From: Oscillospiraceae bacterium
Lineage (GTDB): Bacteria > Bacillota_A > Clostridia > Oscillospirales > Oscillospiraceae
Direction: 5' to 3'
Length of the DNA: 61,284 nucleotides
NCBI GenBank assembly: GCA_017545325.1
Contig: JAFWOX010000016.1
Coordinates: 1-61,284, forward strand
The first letter of the stretch is position 1. The number at the start of each line of letters is the position of its first letter. Of this stretch, positions 49,722 to 58,762 are shown piece after piece. Made by a program: the position numbers and the translations under genes. The notes under the pieces were generated by a model. The model made no database searches. It saw only the letters and a list, made by a program, of their open reading frames with translations, and was not told the origin of the DNA.

Positions 49722-50162
49722 TCAGTCCTCCAGCAGCTCCTCCAGGATCTCCGTCGCCGCCGCGGCGAAGCCGGGGCAGCGGGCCGGGATACGCTCGGCG
49801 GCGAGCATCTTTCCTTCCGGTGTGGATACATCCGCCTCCAGCAGCTCCCGGCACCGAAGGCCGCCCAGTCTCTCCCGGAAGCGCCGCTCATATTCCTGAG
49901 CCTTCCGGTTCATCAGGTCCTTTCCCACGGCGTCCCCTTCCCGGCACCAGCCGTATTTCAGGCCAAGGGCCATGAGACCGCCGGTGACGCAGCCGCACAT
50001 ATCCCCCTGGTGCATGCCGCCTCCGAAGCCCGCGGCGATCTTCAGGGCCGTCTCCTCATCCAGGTCCAGCTCCTCCGCAAAGGCGCTGAACACGGTCTGG
50101 GCGCAATCAAAGCCCTGGTCGAACAATCTGTACCTCGCTTCTTCCTCCGTTATGGCTGCCAT
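49722..50162 (-). CDS. C_GCAxxG_C_C family redox-type protein
   Basis: A 146-residue protein with cysteines in GFDCAQTVFSAF, GDMCGCVTGGLMALGL, WCREG, LRCRELL and RCPGF, matching the C-GCAxxG-C-C family of putative redox-active proteins in anaerobes. The ATG at 50162 lies inside the 3' end of the anti-sigma gene with GGAGG at 7-base spacing. It is the last gene of a seven-gene unit and may be part of the sigma factor's stress response; that is inference from position. Confidence 0.82.
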   Translation of the reverse strand: MAAITEEEARYRLFDQGFDCAQTVFSAFAEELDLDEETALKIAAGFGGGMHQGDMCGCVTGGLMALGLKYGWCREGDAVGKDLMNRKAQEYERRFRERLGGLRCRELLEADVSTPEGKMLAAERIPARCPGFAAAATEILEELLED

Positions 50163-51130
50163 TGATCTTCCTCCATATCCAGGATCCCGATCACCAGTCC
50201 CTGCTGGGCAAGGAGATCCCCATAATAGACCTCGCTGAACTGCTCCAGGAGCCCCTCGTTCACGCAGACGGAATGGGGCACCAGCCAGCGCTCCTGCCCC
50301 TCCGGCGCATCCAGGGGCGCACATTCCCGATTCGTGCGGATGGTCTCCGGCACCTTCCCGTAGACGAAGCAGACGCTGTAATACGATTCCGCCCCCTCCA
50401 ATTGGGTATAGATGGCATATCCGGGGAGAGACTCGGCGGAGTAGAGGGAGTTGCTCTGCATCATGTTCTCCCCTGCGTCGGACGCGGCGCCGGGAATGGC
50501 GCCGGAGCCGCCTGCCCAGTCCTCCTTCGCCTCATCCGTCCCGGCGGCCTTCCCCGGGAAGCCTCTGTAATCCCCTTCCGTCGGAGCCGCGTCAGCCATG
50601 GCGTTGGGCTCCTCCCCGCTCTCGGCCTCGGCGTCTTCCCCTGTGGTCTGGACCAGAGGCTCCTTCGTAGACGCGGCGGCGCCGGACAGGGCGCACATAT
50701 ACTTCTCCTCCTGGGCCGGCGCGCCGGCAGGGGATTTCACGTCGGCCTGGGCCTCCATGCTCCGGACGGCCATGGGCGCGGCGGCGGATTTGTTTCCGCC
50801 GCTCCAGGGAACCAGCTTCACCACGCCGAACAGCGCCAGACAGAGCACCGCGGCGATGGCTGTGAAGCGCCAGCGTTTCAGGCTGAAGCCCTTTTCCTTC
50901 TTTTCCCGCTCGAACAGGAACCGGGTACCCTCCGCCAGCTGTTCCGGCGGCTGGACCGTGTCCTCCCGCATGACCTGAGCCATGCTCCGGAGCAGAGCCA
51001 TAGCGGTCCGACAATCCTGACATTCCGCCAGATGCTCCTCCAGCGCTTCTTCCTCCTCCGGGGAGAGCTCCCCGTCCAGAGATGCGCTGATCTGTTCCAT
51101 CCATTTGCTGCATTCGGCCACTTGACTCAC
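50150..51130 (-). CDS. membrane anti-sigma factor with zinc-finger domain
   Basis: A 326-residue protein. The N-terminal zf-HC2 domain has the H-x3-C-x2-C motif (EHLAECQDCRTA, about residues 32-43), followed by one membrane helix (FTAIAAVLCLALFGVVKLVPW, about 88-108) and a long extracytoplasmic part rich in Ala, Gly and Glu, then a folded C-terminal domain. It overlaps the sigma gene by 4 bases, so it is the cognate anti-sigma factor (RsiW-like), released by regulated proteolysis in known systems. Confidence 0.88.
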   Translation of the reverse strand: MSQVAECSKWMEQISASLDGELSPEEEEALEEHLAECQDCRTAMALLRSMAQVMREDTVQPPEQLAEGTRFLFEREKKEKGFSLKRWRFTAIAAVLCLALFGVVKLVPWSGGNKSAAAPMAVRSMEAQADVKSPAGAPAQEEKYMCALSGAAASTKEPLVQTTGEDAEAESGEEPNAMADAAPTEGDYRGFPGKAAGTDEAKEDWAGGSGAIPGAASDAGENMMQSNSLYSAESLPGYAIYTQLEGAESYYSVCFVYGKVPETIRTNRECAPLDAPEGQERWLVPHSVCVNEGLLEQFSEVYYGDLLAQQGLVIGILDMEEDQWQP

Positions 51131-51750
51131 CCCCTTCTTCCCTTTTTCCGATTGTTGGACGAAGGGACGGGGTCAAATGTTCCCTGATCCAGCAAAAGAT
51201 TTGCGAGCCTTTCTCTGGCCCGGAAGATGCGGGACTTCACCGTGCCCAGCTCCAGGTCCATGGCGGCTCCGATCTCCTCGTAGCTCAGGCCGTTCACATC
51301 CCGGAGGACGAGGATGAGCCTCTGCTCCTCCGGCAGCTTTTCCAGACATGCCCATACCGCCCGGCGGTTCTCCTCCCGCTCCAGGATGGCCTGGGGCTCT
51401 ACCCCCAGATCCGGCACCTCCAGGGGGCGGCCGTCCTCCCCCGGATCATCCAGGGAGACGATCTTCTCCCGCTGCCGCCGCTTGTTCTTCCGCAGCAGGT
51501 CGATGCTCAAGTTGGAGGCGATGCGGTAGAGCCAGCTCCCCAGGCTGCAGTCCCCCCGGTATTTCCCCAGGGTCCGCCAGGCCTTCAGGAAGGTCTCCTG
51601 GGAGACGTCCATGGCGTCCTCCGGATCGCCGGTCATGCGCAGGGCAAGGTTGTACACCCTGGTCTGATGCTCCCGGACCAGGGTCTCAAAGGCGTCCCCG
51701 TCGCCTGCGCGAATCTCCCGGACCAGCCGGGCTTCCTCTTCTCGTGTCAA
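51127..51750 (-). CDS. ECF RNA polymerase sigma factor (SigW-like)
   Basis: A 207-residue sigma factor. Region 2: RVYNLALRMTGDPEDAMDVSQETFLKAWRTLGKYRGDCSLGSWLYRIASNLSIDLLRKNKR (about residues 30-90). Region 4: LPEEQRLILVLRDVNGLSYEEIGAAMDLELGTVKSRIFRARERL (about 140-183). Overlaps its anti-sigma gene by 4 bases. It is 12 bases downstream of dusB in a housekeeping unit. Confidence 0.93.
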   Translation of the reverse strand: MTREEEARLVREIRAGDGDAFETLVREHQTRVYNLALRMTGDPEDAMDVSQETFLKAWRTLGKYRGDCSLGSWLYRIASNLSIDLLRKNKRRQREKIVSLDDPGEDGRPLEVPDLGVEPQAILEREENRRAVWACLEKLPEEQRLILVLRDVNGLSYEEIGAAMDLELGTVKSRIFRARERLANLLLDQGTFDPVPSSNNRKKGRRG

Positions 51751-51762
51751 TGGTAAACCTCT

Positions 51763-52731
51763 CTATAGCTCCCGGCAGATGAGGTCGATCACCGCCTCCA
51801 CATCCGCCGGCACCGTCACCCGGCTGATCTTCTCCCGGGCATACCCGGCATAGGGCACGCCCCGGAGATACCAGCTGAGATACTTTCTTGCTTCCAGACA
51901 GGCGATCTTCTCGCCCTTATCCTCCAGGGCCAGGAGGAATTGCCGCCGGGCGACGGCCATCCGCTCCCTCACCCCGGGCATGGGCGGCGCTTTCTCCCCC
52001 CGGAGAACGGCTGCTCCCCGGGAAAAGATCCAGGGGTTTCCCATGGCTCCCCGCCCGATCATGGCCAGGTCCGCTCCGGTATACTTCAGGATATGCGCCG
52101 CATCCTCCGGCTCAAAAACGTCCCCGTTGGCGATCACGGGGATATCCACCGCCCGCTTCACCTCCCGGATAATGTCCCAGTCGGCGCGGCCGGAATACAT
52201 CTGGGCCCGGGTACGGCCATACACGCACACGGCGGCGGCCCCCTCCTCCCGGGCGATGCGGGCCAGCTCCACGGCGCAGACGCTGCCGTTATCCCACCCC
52301 TTGCGGAGCTTCACGGTCACGGGCACGTCGGCGGCCTTCACCGCCGCGGCGATGATCCGCCCCGCCAGGGGCAGGTCCCGCATAAGGGCGCAGCCCTCCC
52401 CGTTGCGCACGATCTTCCCTGTGGGGCAGCCCATGTTCAGATCCAGGTAATCACAGCCGCTGAGCTCCCGGGCCTTCGGCGCCGCCCGGGCGATCACCTC
52501 CGGGTCCTTGCCGAAGAGCTGCACCCCGTACAGACCGGGAACGCGCTCCCGCCGGAGCAGGGCCTTCGTCTTCCCATCCTGGTACACCAGGGCTTGGGCG
52601 GAGACCATCTCGCTCACCGCCCCGGCGGCGCCCAGCTCCCGGCATACGCTGCGGAAGGCCAGATCCGTCACCCCCGCCATGGGGGCCAGGATGAGCCTGC
52701 CCGGCACCGGCAGGCCGCCGATGCTCATCAT
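51763..52731 (-). CDS. dusB: tRNA-dihydrouridine synthase
   Basis: A 322-residue FMN enzyme that reduces uridines in tRNA D-loops. Seen: LAPMAGVTDLAFR near residue 14, the catalytic cysteine in LNMGCPTGKIVRNGEGCALM near 95, VTVKLRKGWDN near 135, and GRGAMGNPWIF near 232. The ATG at 52731 overlaps the xthA stop in ATGA form; a longer open frame upstream lies within xthA. Confidence 0.94.
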   Translation of the reverse strand: MMSIGGLPVPGRLILAPMAGVTDLAFRSVCRELGAAGAVSEMVSAQALVYQDGKTKALLRRERVPGLYGVQLFGKDPEVIARAAPKARELSGCDYLDLNMGCPTGKIVRNGEGCALMRDLPLAGRIIAAAVKAADVPVTVKLRKGWDNGSVCAVELARIAREEGAAAVCVYGRTRAQMYSGRADWDIIREVKRAVDIPVIANGDVFEPEDAAHILKYTGADLAMIGRGAMGNPWIFSRGAAVLRGEKAPPMPGVRERMAVARRQFLLALEDKGEKIACLEARKYLSWYLRGVPYAGYAREKISRVTVPADVEAVIDLICREL

Positions 52732-53480
52732 ACCAGGTCCAGGCCCACCGGGCAATGGTCGGAGCCGGCGATCTCGCTGCATATGTACGCCTTGTCGATA
52801 TTCTCCCGGAGCCGGTCCGAGGCGAGGAAATAGTCGATGCGCCAGCCGATGTTCCGCTCCCTGGCCCGGGTGCGGTAGGACCACCAGGAATAGGCGCCGG
52901 ACAGCTCCGGATGCAGGGCCCGGAAGGTATCCGTGAAGCCGCTTCCCAGCAGCTTCGTCATCTTCCCCCGCTCCTCGTCGGAGAAGCCGGGATTCATGCG
53001 GTTCGTCTCGGGATTTGCCAGGTCGATGGGCTCATGGGCCACGTTCAGGTCCCCGCATACCACCACGGGCTTCTCCGCATCCAGTCCCATGAGGTATTCT
53101 CGGAAACAGTCCTCCCAGTCCATGCGGTAGTCCAGCCGCCGCAGGCCGTCCTGGGCATTGGGGGTATACACCGTCACCAGGAAGAAGCCGGGAAACTCCA
53201 GGGTGATGAGCCGCCCCTCCTCGTCATGCCGGGGGATATCCATCCCCAGGCGGACGGACAGGGGTTCCTCCTTGGTGAATACGGCGGTGCCGGAGTACCC
53301 CTTCTTCACCGCGTAGTTCCAGTACTGATGATGGCCGGGGGTATCCATTTCGATCTGTCCCGCCTGGAGCTTCGTCTCCTGCAGGCAGAGGATATCCGGA
53401 TCCAGCCCCCGGAAGAAATCCATGAAGCCCTTGTTCATGCAGGCCCGCAGGCCGTTTACGTTCCAGGAGATGAGTCTCAT
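52728..53480 (-). CDS. xthA: exodeoxyribonuclease III
   Basis: A 250-residue AP endonuclease/3' exonuclease. The fold signatures are complete: LISWNVNGLRA, DILCLQETKL with the metal-binding glutamate, GDLNVAHEPIDL, WWSYRTRARERNIGWRIDY and GSDHCPVGLDL. It overlaps trmB and dusB by 4 bases on each side. Confidence 0.96.
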   Translation of the reverse strand: MRLISWNVNGLRACMNKGFMDFFRGLDPDILCLQETKLQAGQIEMDTPGHHQYWNYAVKKGYSGTAVFTKEEPLSVRLGMDIPRHDEEGRLITLEFPGFFLVTVYTPNAQDGLRRLDYRMDWEDCFREYLMGLDAEKPVVVCGDLNVAHEPIDLANPETNRMNPGFSDEERGKMTKLLGSGFTDTFRALHPELSGAYSWWSYRTRARERNIGWRIDYFLASDRLRENIDKAYICSEIAGSDHCPVGLDLV

Positions 53481-54112
53481 TTCACCCTCGCTGTCAGCCG
53501 GCAGATGGGTTTCCCTTCGCCGTAGAATTTCTTTTCGTAATCCGTCATGATCCCCACGGGACCGTTTGCATGAAGGTCCCGGGTGACCTCCGATACCTGC
53601 CAGCCGCAGGCGAGGAGCTGTTCCTCGGACCAGTCGAAAAGGTCCCGGTTATCCGTCTTGAACCAGATCTCCCCCTCCGGCTTCAGGATCTGCCGGTACA
53701 GGGCCAGAAAGCCCGGCGCGGTGAGCCGCCGCTTGAACTGCTTCTTCTTCGGCCAGGGATCGCAGAAGTTGATGTAGATCCGGTCCGCCTCCCCCGCGTC
53801 GAAGAGCTCCGGCAGACGGGCGGCGTCCGCGTCCAGGAAGCGGACGTTCCCCAGCCCCATTTCGCAGGCTCGCTCCATGGCCACCACCATGGCGTCCGGC
53901 ACCCGCTCCACCGCGGCGAAGAGGGCCTCCGGCTCCGCCTGGGCGGAGGCGCAGGTGAAGCTCCCCTTCCCGCAGCCCAGCTCCAGATACAGGCGGCTGC
54001 AGGCAGGGAAACCCTCCAGCCAGCGGCCCCGGAGCTTCTCCGGTTCGGGCTCCAGCACCGCCGAGGCCTTTTCCATCCGGGGGATCAGGTTGGGCTTTTT
54101 CCGCATGCGCAT
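53477..54112 (-). CDS. trmB: tRNA (guanine-N7-)-methyltransferase
   Basis: A 211-residue SAM enzyme acting on G46 of tRNA. LELGCGKGSFT (about residues 43-53), INFCDPWPKKKQFKRRL near 115, FKTDNRDLFDW near 150, and C-terminal TDYEKKFYGEGKPICRL are all family marks. It lies 13 bases after the MFS gene. Confidence 0.96.
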   Translation of the reverse strand: MRMRKKPNLIPRMEKASAVLEPEPEKLRGRWLEGFPACSRLYLELGCGKGSFTCASAQAEPEALFAAVERVPDAMVVAMERACEMGLGNVRFLDADAARLPELFDAGEADRIYINFCDPWPKKKQFKRRLTAPGFLALYRQILKPEGEIWFKTDNRDLFDWSEEQLLACGWQVSEVTRDLHANGPVGIMTDYEKKFYGEGKPICRLTARVK

Positions 54113-54125
54113 GGCTTCGCCCTCC

Positions 54126-55331
54126 TCAGTGCAGCCGCTTCCGCAGGCGGCTCCAGGTGACGGCGAACAGCAGCAGGCAGAGGACCTGAGGAATGACGCC
54201 GGTACAGAGGTACATGGCGGAGTAATCGTCGATCCGGGCGTTCAGGATCATGCCGCCGATCAGCGGGCCGATAAAGTAGCCCAGGTCCATGCCGAAGAAC
54301 TGGGTATTGCTGGCAACGCCCCGGCGCTCCGGCTCCACGGAGCGGATGCACAGGGTCTGGATGGAAGGGTTCGCCGCCCCGAAGCCGATGGCGGCCAGCA
54401 CCGCCCCCAGGAGCATCGTGCCCAGGTTCCGCCCCAGAGCCACGACCACATAGCTCAGGGCAAAGATGATCAGACTGGGGATCAGCACCTTTTCCATGGA
54501 GACCCGGTCCGCCAGCTTCCCGAAGAAGGGGCGGGCCGCCAGGAGGACGAGGGCGTATACCGTGAAGAAAATGGCGATATTGGGGATGCCCAGGGTCTTG
54601 GCATAGGGCACCATGTACACGTTATACATGGTGCTGGACATGCTGACGAGGCCCATCATCACCGTGGGCAGCAGGGCCTCCTTCGCCACGATGTTCTTGT
54701 ACCAGGCCCCCAGGGCGCTGCGCTCCGGCCGACCCGGATCCGGCATGAGGAGGGTGGGGATGATGGCCAGGAGCATGAAGAGAGCGGCCAGGAGAAACAC
54801 GGCGGTATAGCCCGCCGCCTCATCCCACCGGTTCACCGCCCAGTCCCGCAGGGAGATGCCCAGACCGGGGCCCAGGGCCATGGCCAGGGCCGCCCCCGCC
54901 CCATAGAGGCCCACGGCGGAGCCCAGCTTTTCCCGGGGGACGCTGTCGCTGGCGATGGTGAGACCCAGGGAGCCCACGAAGGCGAACTGGAGCCCATGGA
55001 GGATGCGGGCCAGGATGAACACGCCCACGCTCCCCGCCACGGCGTAGATCAGGTTGGTGACCACCCCCGCGGCATAGACCCAGATCATGAGCTTCCGCTT
55101 GTTCACCATGGTAATGGTGGGGCCGGAAATAGGCCGGGCGGCGCAGGCTACGCCGAAATACAGGCCGGAGATGGTGCCCACCAGCACGGCGCTGGCCCCA
55201 AGGAAGGTGGCGTAGGTCGAGATGAGGCTGTTCACGCAGTGCTGAGAAAAGCAGAGGAAGAGGTTCGCCAGCAAGGCGCAGATATATCCCCGTGTCCAGA
55301 TGGTCGCTTTCTTGGTTTCCGTCTTATCCAT
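54126..55331 (-). CDS. MFS transporter
   Basis: A 401-residue carrier with twelve helices. GTISGLYFGVACAARPISG near residue 53 and the R-x-L-H-G-x-Q motif (ILHGLQFAFVGSLGLTIASD) near 110 place it with drug/small-molecule exporters of the type found in anaerobes. First gene of the minus-strand unit, with its own promoter. Substrate unknown. Confidence 0.9.
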   Translation of the reverse strand: MDKTETKKATIWTRGYICALLANLFLCFSQHCVNSLISTYATFLGASAVLVGTISGLYFGVACAARPISGPTITMVNKRKLMIWVYAAGVVTNLIYAVAGSVGVFILARILHGLQFAFVGSLGLTIASDSVPREKLGSAVGLYGAGAALAMALGPGLGISLRDWAVNRWDEAAGYTAVFLLAALFMLLAIIPTLLMPDPGRPERSALGAWYKNIVAKEALLPTVMMGLVSMSSTMYNVYMVPYAKTLGIPNIAIFFTVYALVLLAARPFFGKLADRVSMEKVLIPSLIIFALSYVVVALGRNLGTMLLGAVLAAIGFGAANPSIQTLCIRSVEPERRGVASNTQFFGMDLGYFIGPLIGGMILNARIDDYSAMYLCTGVIPQVLCLLLFAVTWSRLRKRLH

Positions 55332-55384
55332 GTTCGGCCCCCCGCAGGCCGGAGCGGATCCGGCCCAGTGTTCTGTATCTCAGT

Positions 55385-55413
55385 AATTTATCATGGGGAT
55401 ACTCATCCGTCAA
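55385..55413 (-). promoter_or_regulatory. promoter of the MFS-trmB-xthA-dusB-sigma unit
   Basis: Minus strand: TTGACG at 55408-55413, 17-base spacer, TAAATT at 55385-55390, about 55 bases before the start. Confidence 0.6.
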
Positions 55414-55439
55414 GTTTTCCGGAGGGCAAAACTCCCGCC

Positions 55440-55468
55440 TTGTGCGCCGCCCCGCAGCATGGTATAGT
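55440..55468 (+). promoter_or_regulatory. promoter of the hydroxyacid dehydrogenase gene
   Basis: TTGTGC at 55440-55445, 17-base spacer, TATAGT at 55463-55468. Divergent to the MFS promoter. Confidence 0.6.
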
Positions 55469-55510
55469 GTAGGACATGGAAAAATAGCGGCAGAGAATGG
55501 AGGAACGCCC

Positions 55511-56458
55511 ATGCGCATCGTGATCCTGGATGGGGATACCCTGGGTCCCCGGCTGGACCTGAGCCCCCTGGAGTCCCTGGGGGAGACGGAGTATTACGCC
55601 GCCACCGCCCCGGAGGAGATCCCGGAGCGGCTGAGGGAGGCGGACGTGGCCCTGGTGAACAAGCTGCGTCTCGGCCCCCGGAACCTGGCGGGAAACGGCA
55701 GGCTGAAGCTCATCTGCATCGCCGCCACGGGGTACGACAATATCGATACCGCCTGGTGCCGGGAAAACGGCATCGCGGTGTGCAACGTGGCGGGGTATTC
55801 CACGGACTCCGTCGCCCAGCTCACCGCCGCCATGGCCCTGTACCTTACGGAGCATCTGGGGACCTATACCGCCGCGGTGCGCTCCGGGCGGTATTCCCGG
55901 GGGACCACCGCCAACATCCTCTCCCCCGTGTACCATGAGCTCCGGGGCATGACCTGGGGCGTGGCGGGCTACGGCCGCATCGGCCGCCGGGTGGCGGAGA
56001 TCGCCCGGGTCCTGGGCTGCCGGGTGATCTGCTGGCGGGCCCATCCGGAGCCGGAGGATCCCTATGTGCCCCTGGAGGAGCTTTGCCGGCAATCGGATAT
56101 CCTCTCCGTGCATCTGCCCCTGAACGACGCCACCCGGGGGCTGTTCAGCCGGGAGCTGATCGCCTTATGTAAACCGAGCTGTCTCTTCATCAATGTGGCC
56201 CGGGGGGCGGTGGCGGACGAGGCCGCCCTGGCGGAGGCCCTGACGGCGGGCCGGTTGGGGGGCCTGGGGATCGATGTATACAGCGCTGAGCCCTTCCCGG
56301 AAACCCATCCCTTCTACGCCATCCGGGAGCGGGAGGACGTGTGCTTCACCCCCCATATGGCCTGGGGCGGACTGGAGACCCGGCAGCGGTGCATCCGGGA
56401 GATCGGGGAGAATATCGCCGCCTTCCTGCGGGGGGAGCGGCGGAATCGGGTAGACTGA
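55511..56458 (+). CDS. D-2-hydroxyacid dehydrogenase
   Basis: A 315-residue NAD-dependent dehydrogenase of the glycerate/phosphoglycerate type. Nucleotide motif GVAGYGRIGRRVAEIA (about residues 153-168), catalytic arginine in NVARGAVADEAAL near 230, glutamate in IDVYSAEP near 262, histidine in FTPHMAWGG near 283. The ATG at 55511 follows GGAGG; the frame is open upstream across the promoter but that is not coding. Substrate could be hydroxypyruvate or glyoxylate. Confidence 0.9.
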   Translation: MRIVILDGDTLGPRLDLSPLESLGETEYYAATAPEEIPERLREADVALVNKLRLGPRNLAGNGRLKLICIAATGYDNIDTAWCRENGIAVCNVAGYSTDSVAQLTAAMALYLTEHLGTYTAAVRSGRYSRGTTANILSPVYHELRGMTWGVAGYGRIGRRVAEIARVLGCRVICWRAHPEPEDPYVPLEELCRQSDILSVHLPLNDATRGLFSRELIALCKPSCLFINVARGAVADEAALAEALTAGRLGGLGIDVYSAEPFPETHPFYAIREREDVCFTPHMAWGGLETRQRCIREIGENIAAFLRGERRNRVD

Positions 56459-56473
56459 GGAGGGAGATTCGCC

Positions 56474-57418
56474 ATGCGCTGGCTGGAGGTTTGCGTGGAG
56501 GCGGGAGCCCGGGGAACGGAAAAGCTCTGCGCCTTTCTGGAGGATCTGGGGGTCTCGGGCCTGGTGGTGGAGGACGAGGCGGACCTGCAGGAATTTATGG
56601 AAAAGGACACCCAGTATTGGGATTATATCGATGAGGACTTCGTGGCCTCCCGCCGGGGGCTCTGCCGGGTGAAGTTCTATCTGCCCGAGGATGAGGAGGG
56701 GCGGAAGACCCTCCTGGCGCTCCGGGAGGCCCTGGAAAAGGCGGGGTACCCCGCTCCCGTCACCGCCTCCCTGCGGGACGAGGACTGGGAGAACAACTGG
56801 AAGCAGTACTACCGCCCCATCGCTGTGGGAAAGCGGCTCCTGATCGTGCCGGAATGGGAGGCGGTGCCGGAGTCCGGCGGCCGGCTTCCCCTGCGGCTCA
56901 ACCCGGGACTGATCTTCGGCACCGGCGCCCACCCCAGCACCCGCATGTGCCTGGAGGCGGCGGAGGCGCTCGCCCCCGCCGCGGAGGCGGTGCTGGACCT
57001 GGGCTGCGGCAGCGGCATCCTCTCCATCGCCGCCCTGGTGCTGGGGGCGAAGACCGCCCTGGGCTGCGATATCGACCCCAAGGCCCCGGAGATCGCCCGG
57101 ATGAACGCCGCCCTGAACGGGACGGAGGACCGGCTGGAGGTGCTGGCGGGGGACGCCCTTTCGGACTATGCCCTGCGCAGCCGCATCGGGCTCCGGCGGT
57201 ATCCCCTCATCTTTCTGAATATCGTGGCGGACGTGATCATCGCCCTGAGCCGGGACGCCGCCCGGTGGCTGGAGCCCGGGGGCAGCCTCATCTGCTCCGG
57301 CATCATCGACGGGCGGGAAAAGGAAGTTCAGGCCGCCCTGGAGGCCGCCGGACTCACCATCACCGCCCACCGGCAGGAGGAAAACTGGCACAGCTATACG
57401 GCGAAGGGAGGCCGGTGA
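56474..57418 (+). CDS. prmA: ribosomal protein L11 methyltransferase
   Basis: A 314-residue SAM enzyme that trimethylates ribosomal protein L11. N-terminal substrate domain (about 1-100) with the DENWKQYY-like DWENNWKQYYRPI, then LIFGTGAHPSTRMCLEAAE and motif I VLDLGCGSGILSIAAL near residue 176, and NIVADVIIALS near 248. 15 bases after the previous gene. Confidence 0.95.
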   Translation: MRWLEVCVEAGARGTEKLCAFLEDLGVSGLVVEDEADLQEFMEKDTQYWDYIDEDFVASRRGLCRVKFYLPEDEEGRKTLLALREALEKAGYPAPVTASLRDEDWENNWKQYYRPIAVGKRLLIVPEWEAVPESGGRLPLRLNPGLIFGTGAHPSTRMCLEAAEALAPAAEAVLDLGCGSGILSIAALVLGAKTALGCDIDPKAPEIARMNAALNGTEDRLEVLAGDALSDYALRSRIGLRRYPLIFLNIVADVIIALSRDAARWLEPGGSLICSGIIDGREKEVQAALEAAGLTITAHRQEENWHSYTAKGGR

Positions 57419-57420
57419 AC

Positions 57421-58530
57421 ATGGAGCTCACCCTCTGCGTCCCCTGCCTCTTCGGCCTGGAGGGGCTGGCGGCGGACGAACTGAAATACATGGGCTGCCG
57501 GAACGTGCGCAGCGAAACGGGGCGGGTCCTCTTCGACGGGGACGAGCGGGATCTGGTGCGGGCAAATCTGTGGCTCCGCACCGGGGAGCGGGTCTATGTC
57601 CTGCTGGGGGAATTCCCCGCCCCCACCTTCGACGCCCTCTTTGAAGGAACAAAGGCCCTGGAATGGGAAAAGCTCATCGACTACCGGGCCCAGTTCCCGG
57701 TGAAGGGCTCCAGCCTGGACAGCGCCCTGAAATCCATTCCAGACTGTCAGCGCATCGTGAAAAAGGCGGCGGCTGCCCGGCTGGGAAACGCCTACCGGGC
57801 GGAACGGCTGCCGGAAACCGGCTCCGTCTGCCCCATCCGCTTTTCCCTGCTGAAGGACCGGGCCTCCCTGTATCTGGATACCAGCGGCATCAGCCTCCAC
57901 AAGCGGGGCTGGCGGCAGAACGCCAATCTGGCCCCCCTGCGGGAGACCCTGGCGGCGGCCATGGTGAAGCTCAGCCGCTTCAAGGGGAAGGAAACGGTGC
58001 TGGATCCCTTCTGCGGCTCCGGCACCATTGCCATCGAGGCCGCCCTGGCCGCCCGGAACAGGGCCCCGGGGCTGAACCGGAGCTTCATTGCGGAGAAATG
58101 GGTCTCCCTTCCGGAAAAGCTCTGGGAGGAGGAGCGGGAGGCCGCCCGGAGCCGGGAGTATCCCGGCCCCTACCGGATCCTCGCCGGGGATATCGACCCC
58201 GCCGCCCTGGAGATCGCCAAACGCAACGCCGCCCTGGCCGGGGTGGCGGAGGATATCGTCTTCTCTCAGGCGGACGCCCTGGAGCGGGCGCTGCCGGAGG
58301 GGCCGGGGATCCTGCTGACCAATCCCCCCTACGGAGACCGGCTCCTGGACGCCGCCCAGGCGGAGGCCCTGTACCGGGGTATGGGCCGGGCCTGGCGGGG
58401 GGCAAAGGACTGGCGTTTCTACGTCCTCACCTCCAGCCTGGATTTCGAAAAGAGCTTCGGTCGGCGCTCGGCAAAGCGCCGGAAGCTGTATAACGGGTCC
58501 ATCCCCTGTCAGCTGTATATGTATTTCTGA
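57421..58530 (+). CDS. THUMP-domain rRNA methyltransferase (RlmL/YpsC type)
   Basis: A 369-residue class I methyltransferase with an N-terminal THUMP RNA-binding domain (LCVPCLFGLEGLAADELKYMG; YRAQFPVKGSSLDSALKS) and catalytic motifs VLDPFCGSGTIAIEAAL near residue 197 and ILLTNPPYGDRLLD near 298 (NPPY typical for N-methylation of guanine or adenine). Known relatives act on G2445 of 23S rRNA. It follows prmA by two bases. Confidence 0.92.
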   Translation: MELTLCVPCLFGLEGLAADELKYMGCRNVRSETGRVLFDGDERDLVRANLWLRTGERVYVLLGEFPAPTFDALFEGTKALEWEKLIDYRAQFPVKGSSLDSALKSIPDCQRIVKKAAAARLGNAYRAERLPETGSVCPIRFSLLKDRASLYLDTSGISLHKRGWRQNANLAPLRETLAAAMVKLSRFKGKETVLDPFCGSGTIAIEAALAARNRAPGLNRSFIAEKWVSLPEKLWEEEREAARSREYPGPYRILAGDIDPAALEIAKRNAALAGVAEDIVFSQADALERALPEGPGILLTNPPYGDRLLDAAQAEALYRGMGRAWRGAKDWRFYVLTSSLDFEKSFGRRSAKRRKLYNGSIPCQLYMYF

Positions 58531-58542
58531 TTTAAGACTGGA

Positions 58543-58647
58543 GAAATCCGGAGAAATTTGAAGCAATTCTCTCATTCAGCTTGAATTTCCAAGGAATTTG
58601 CATCTATTCCTTGGATTTTCTGAAATTTTCTCCGAATTTTCTCTAAT
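58543..58647. terminator. AT-rich nested inverted repeats between the methyltransferase and groES genes
   Basis: An inner hairpin CCAAGGAA/TTCCTTGG at about 58588-58613 lies within imperfect outer arms (GGAGAAATCCGGAGAAATTT and AATTTTCTCCGAATTTTCTC). T-rich sequence follows. Likely terminates the upstream unit; it is far more AT-rich than its surroundings. Confidence 0.55.
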
Positions 58648-58653
58648 TTATGC

Positions 58654-58682
58654 TTGCACAATGGGTACACTTGGGTTATTAT
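58654..58682 (+). promoter_or_regulatory. promoter of groES-groEL
   Basis: TTGCAC at 58654-58659, 17-base spacer, TATTAT at 58677-58682, immediately before the CIRCE operator. Confidence 0.8.
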
Positions 58683-58690
58683 ATATTGCG

Positions 58691-58717
58691 TTAGCACTCA
58701 GGATGCTTGAGTGCTAA
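58691..58717 (+). promoter_or_regulatory. CIRCE operator (HrcA binding site)
   Basis: Perfect TTAGCACTC-N9-GAGTGCTAA. It overlaps the expected transcription start, so HrcA should repress groESL at normal temperature. hrcA itself is not in the window. Confidence 0.97.
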
Positions 58718-58762
58718 TACCACAAAACTAAAGCGCATCTTACGCATATGGAGGTATATACC

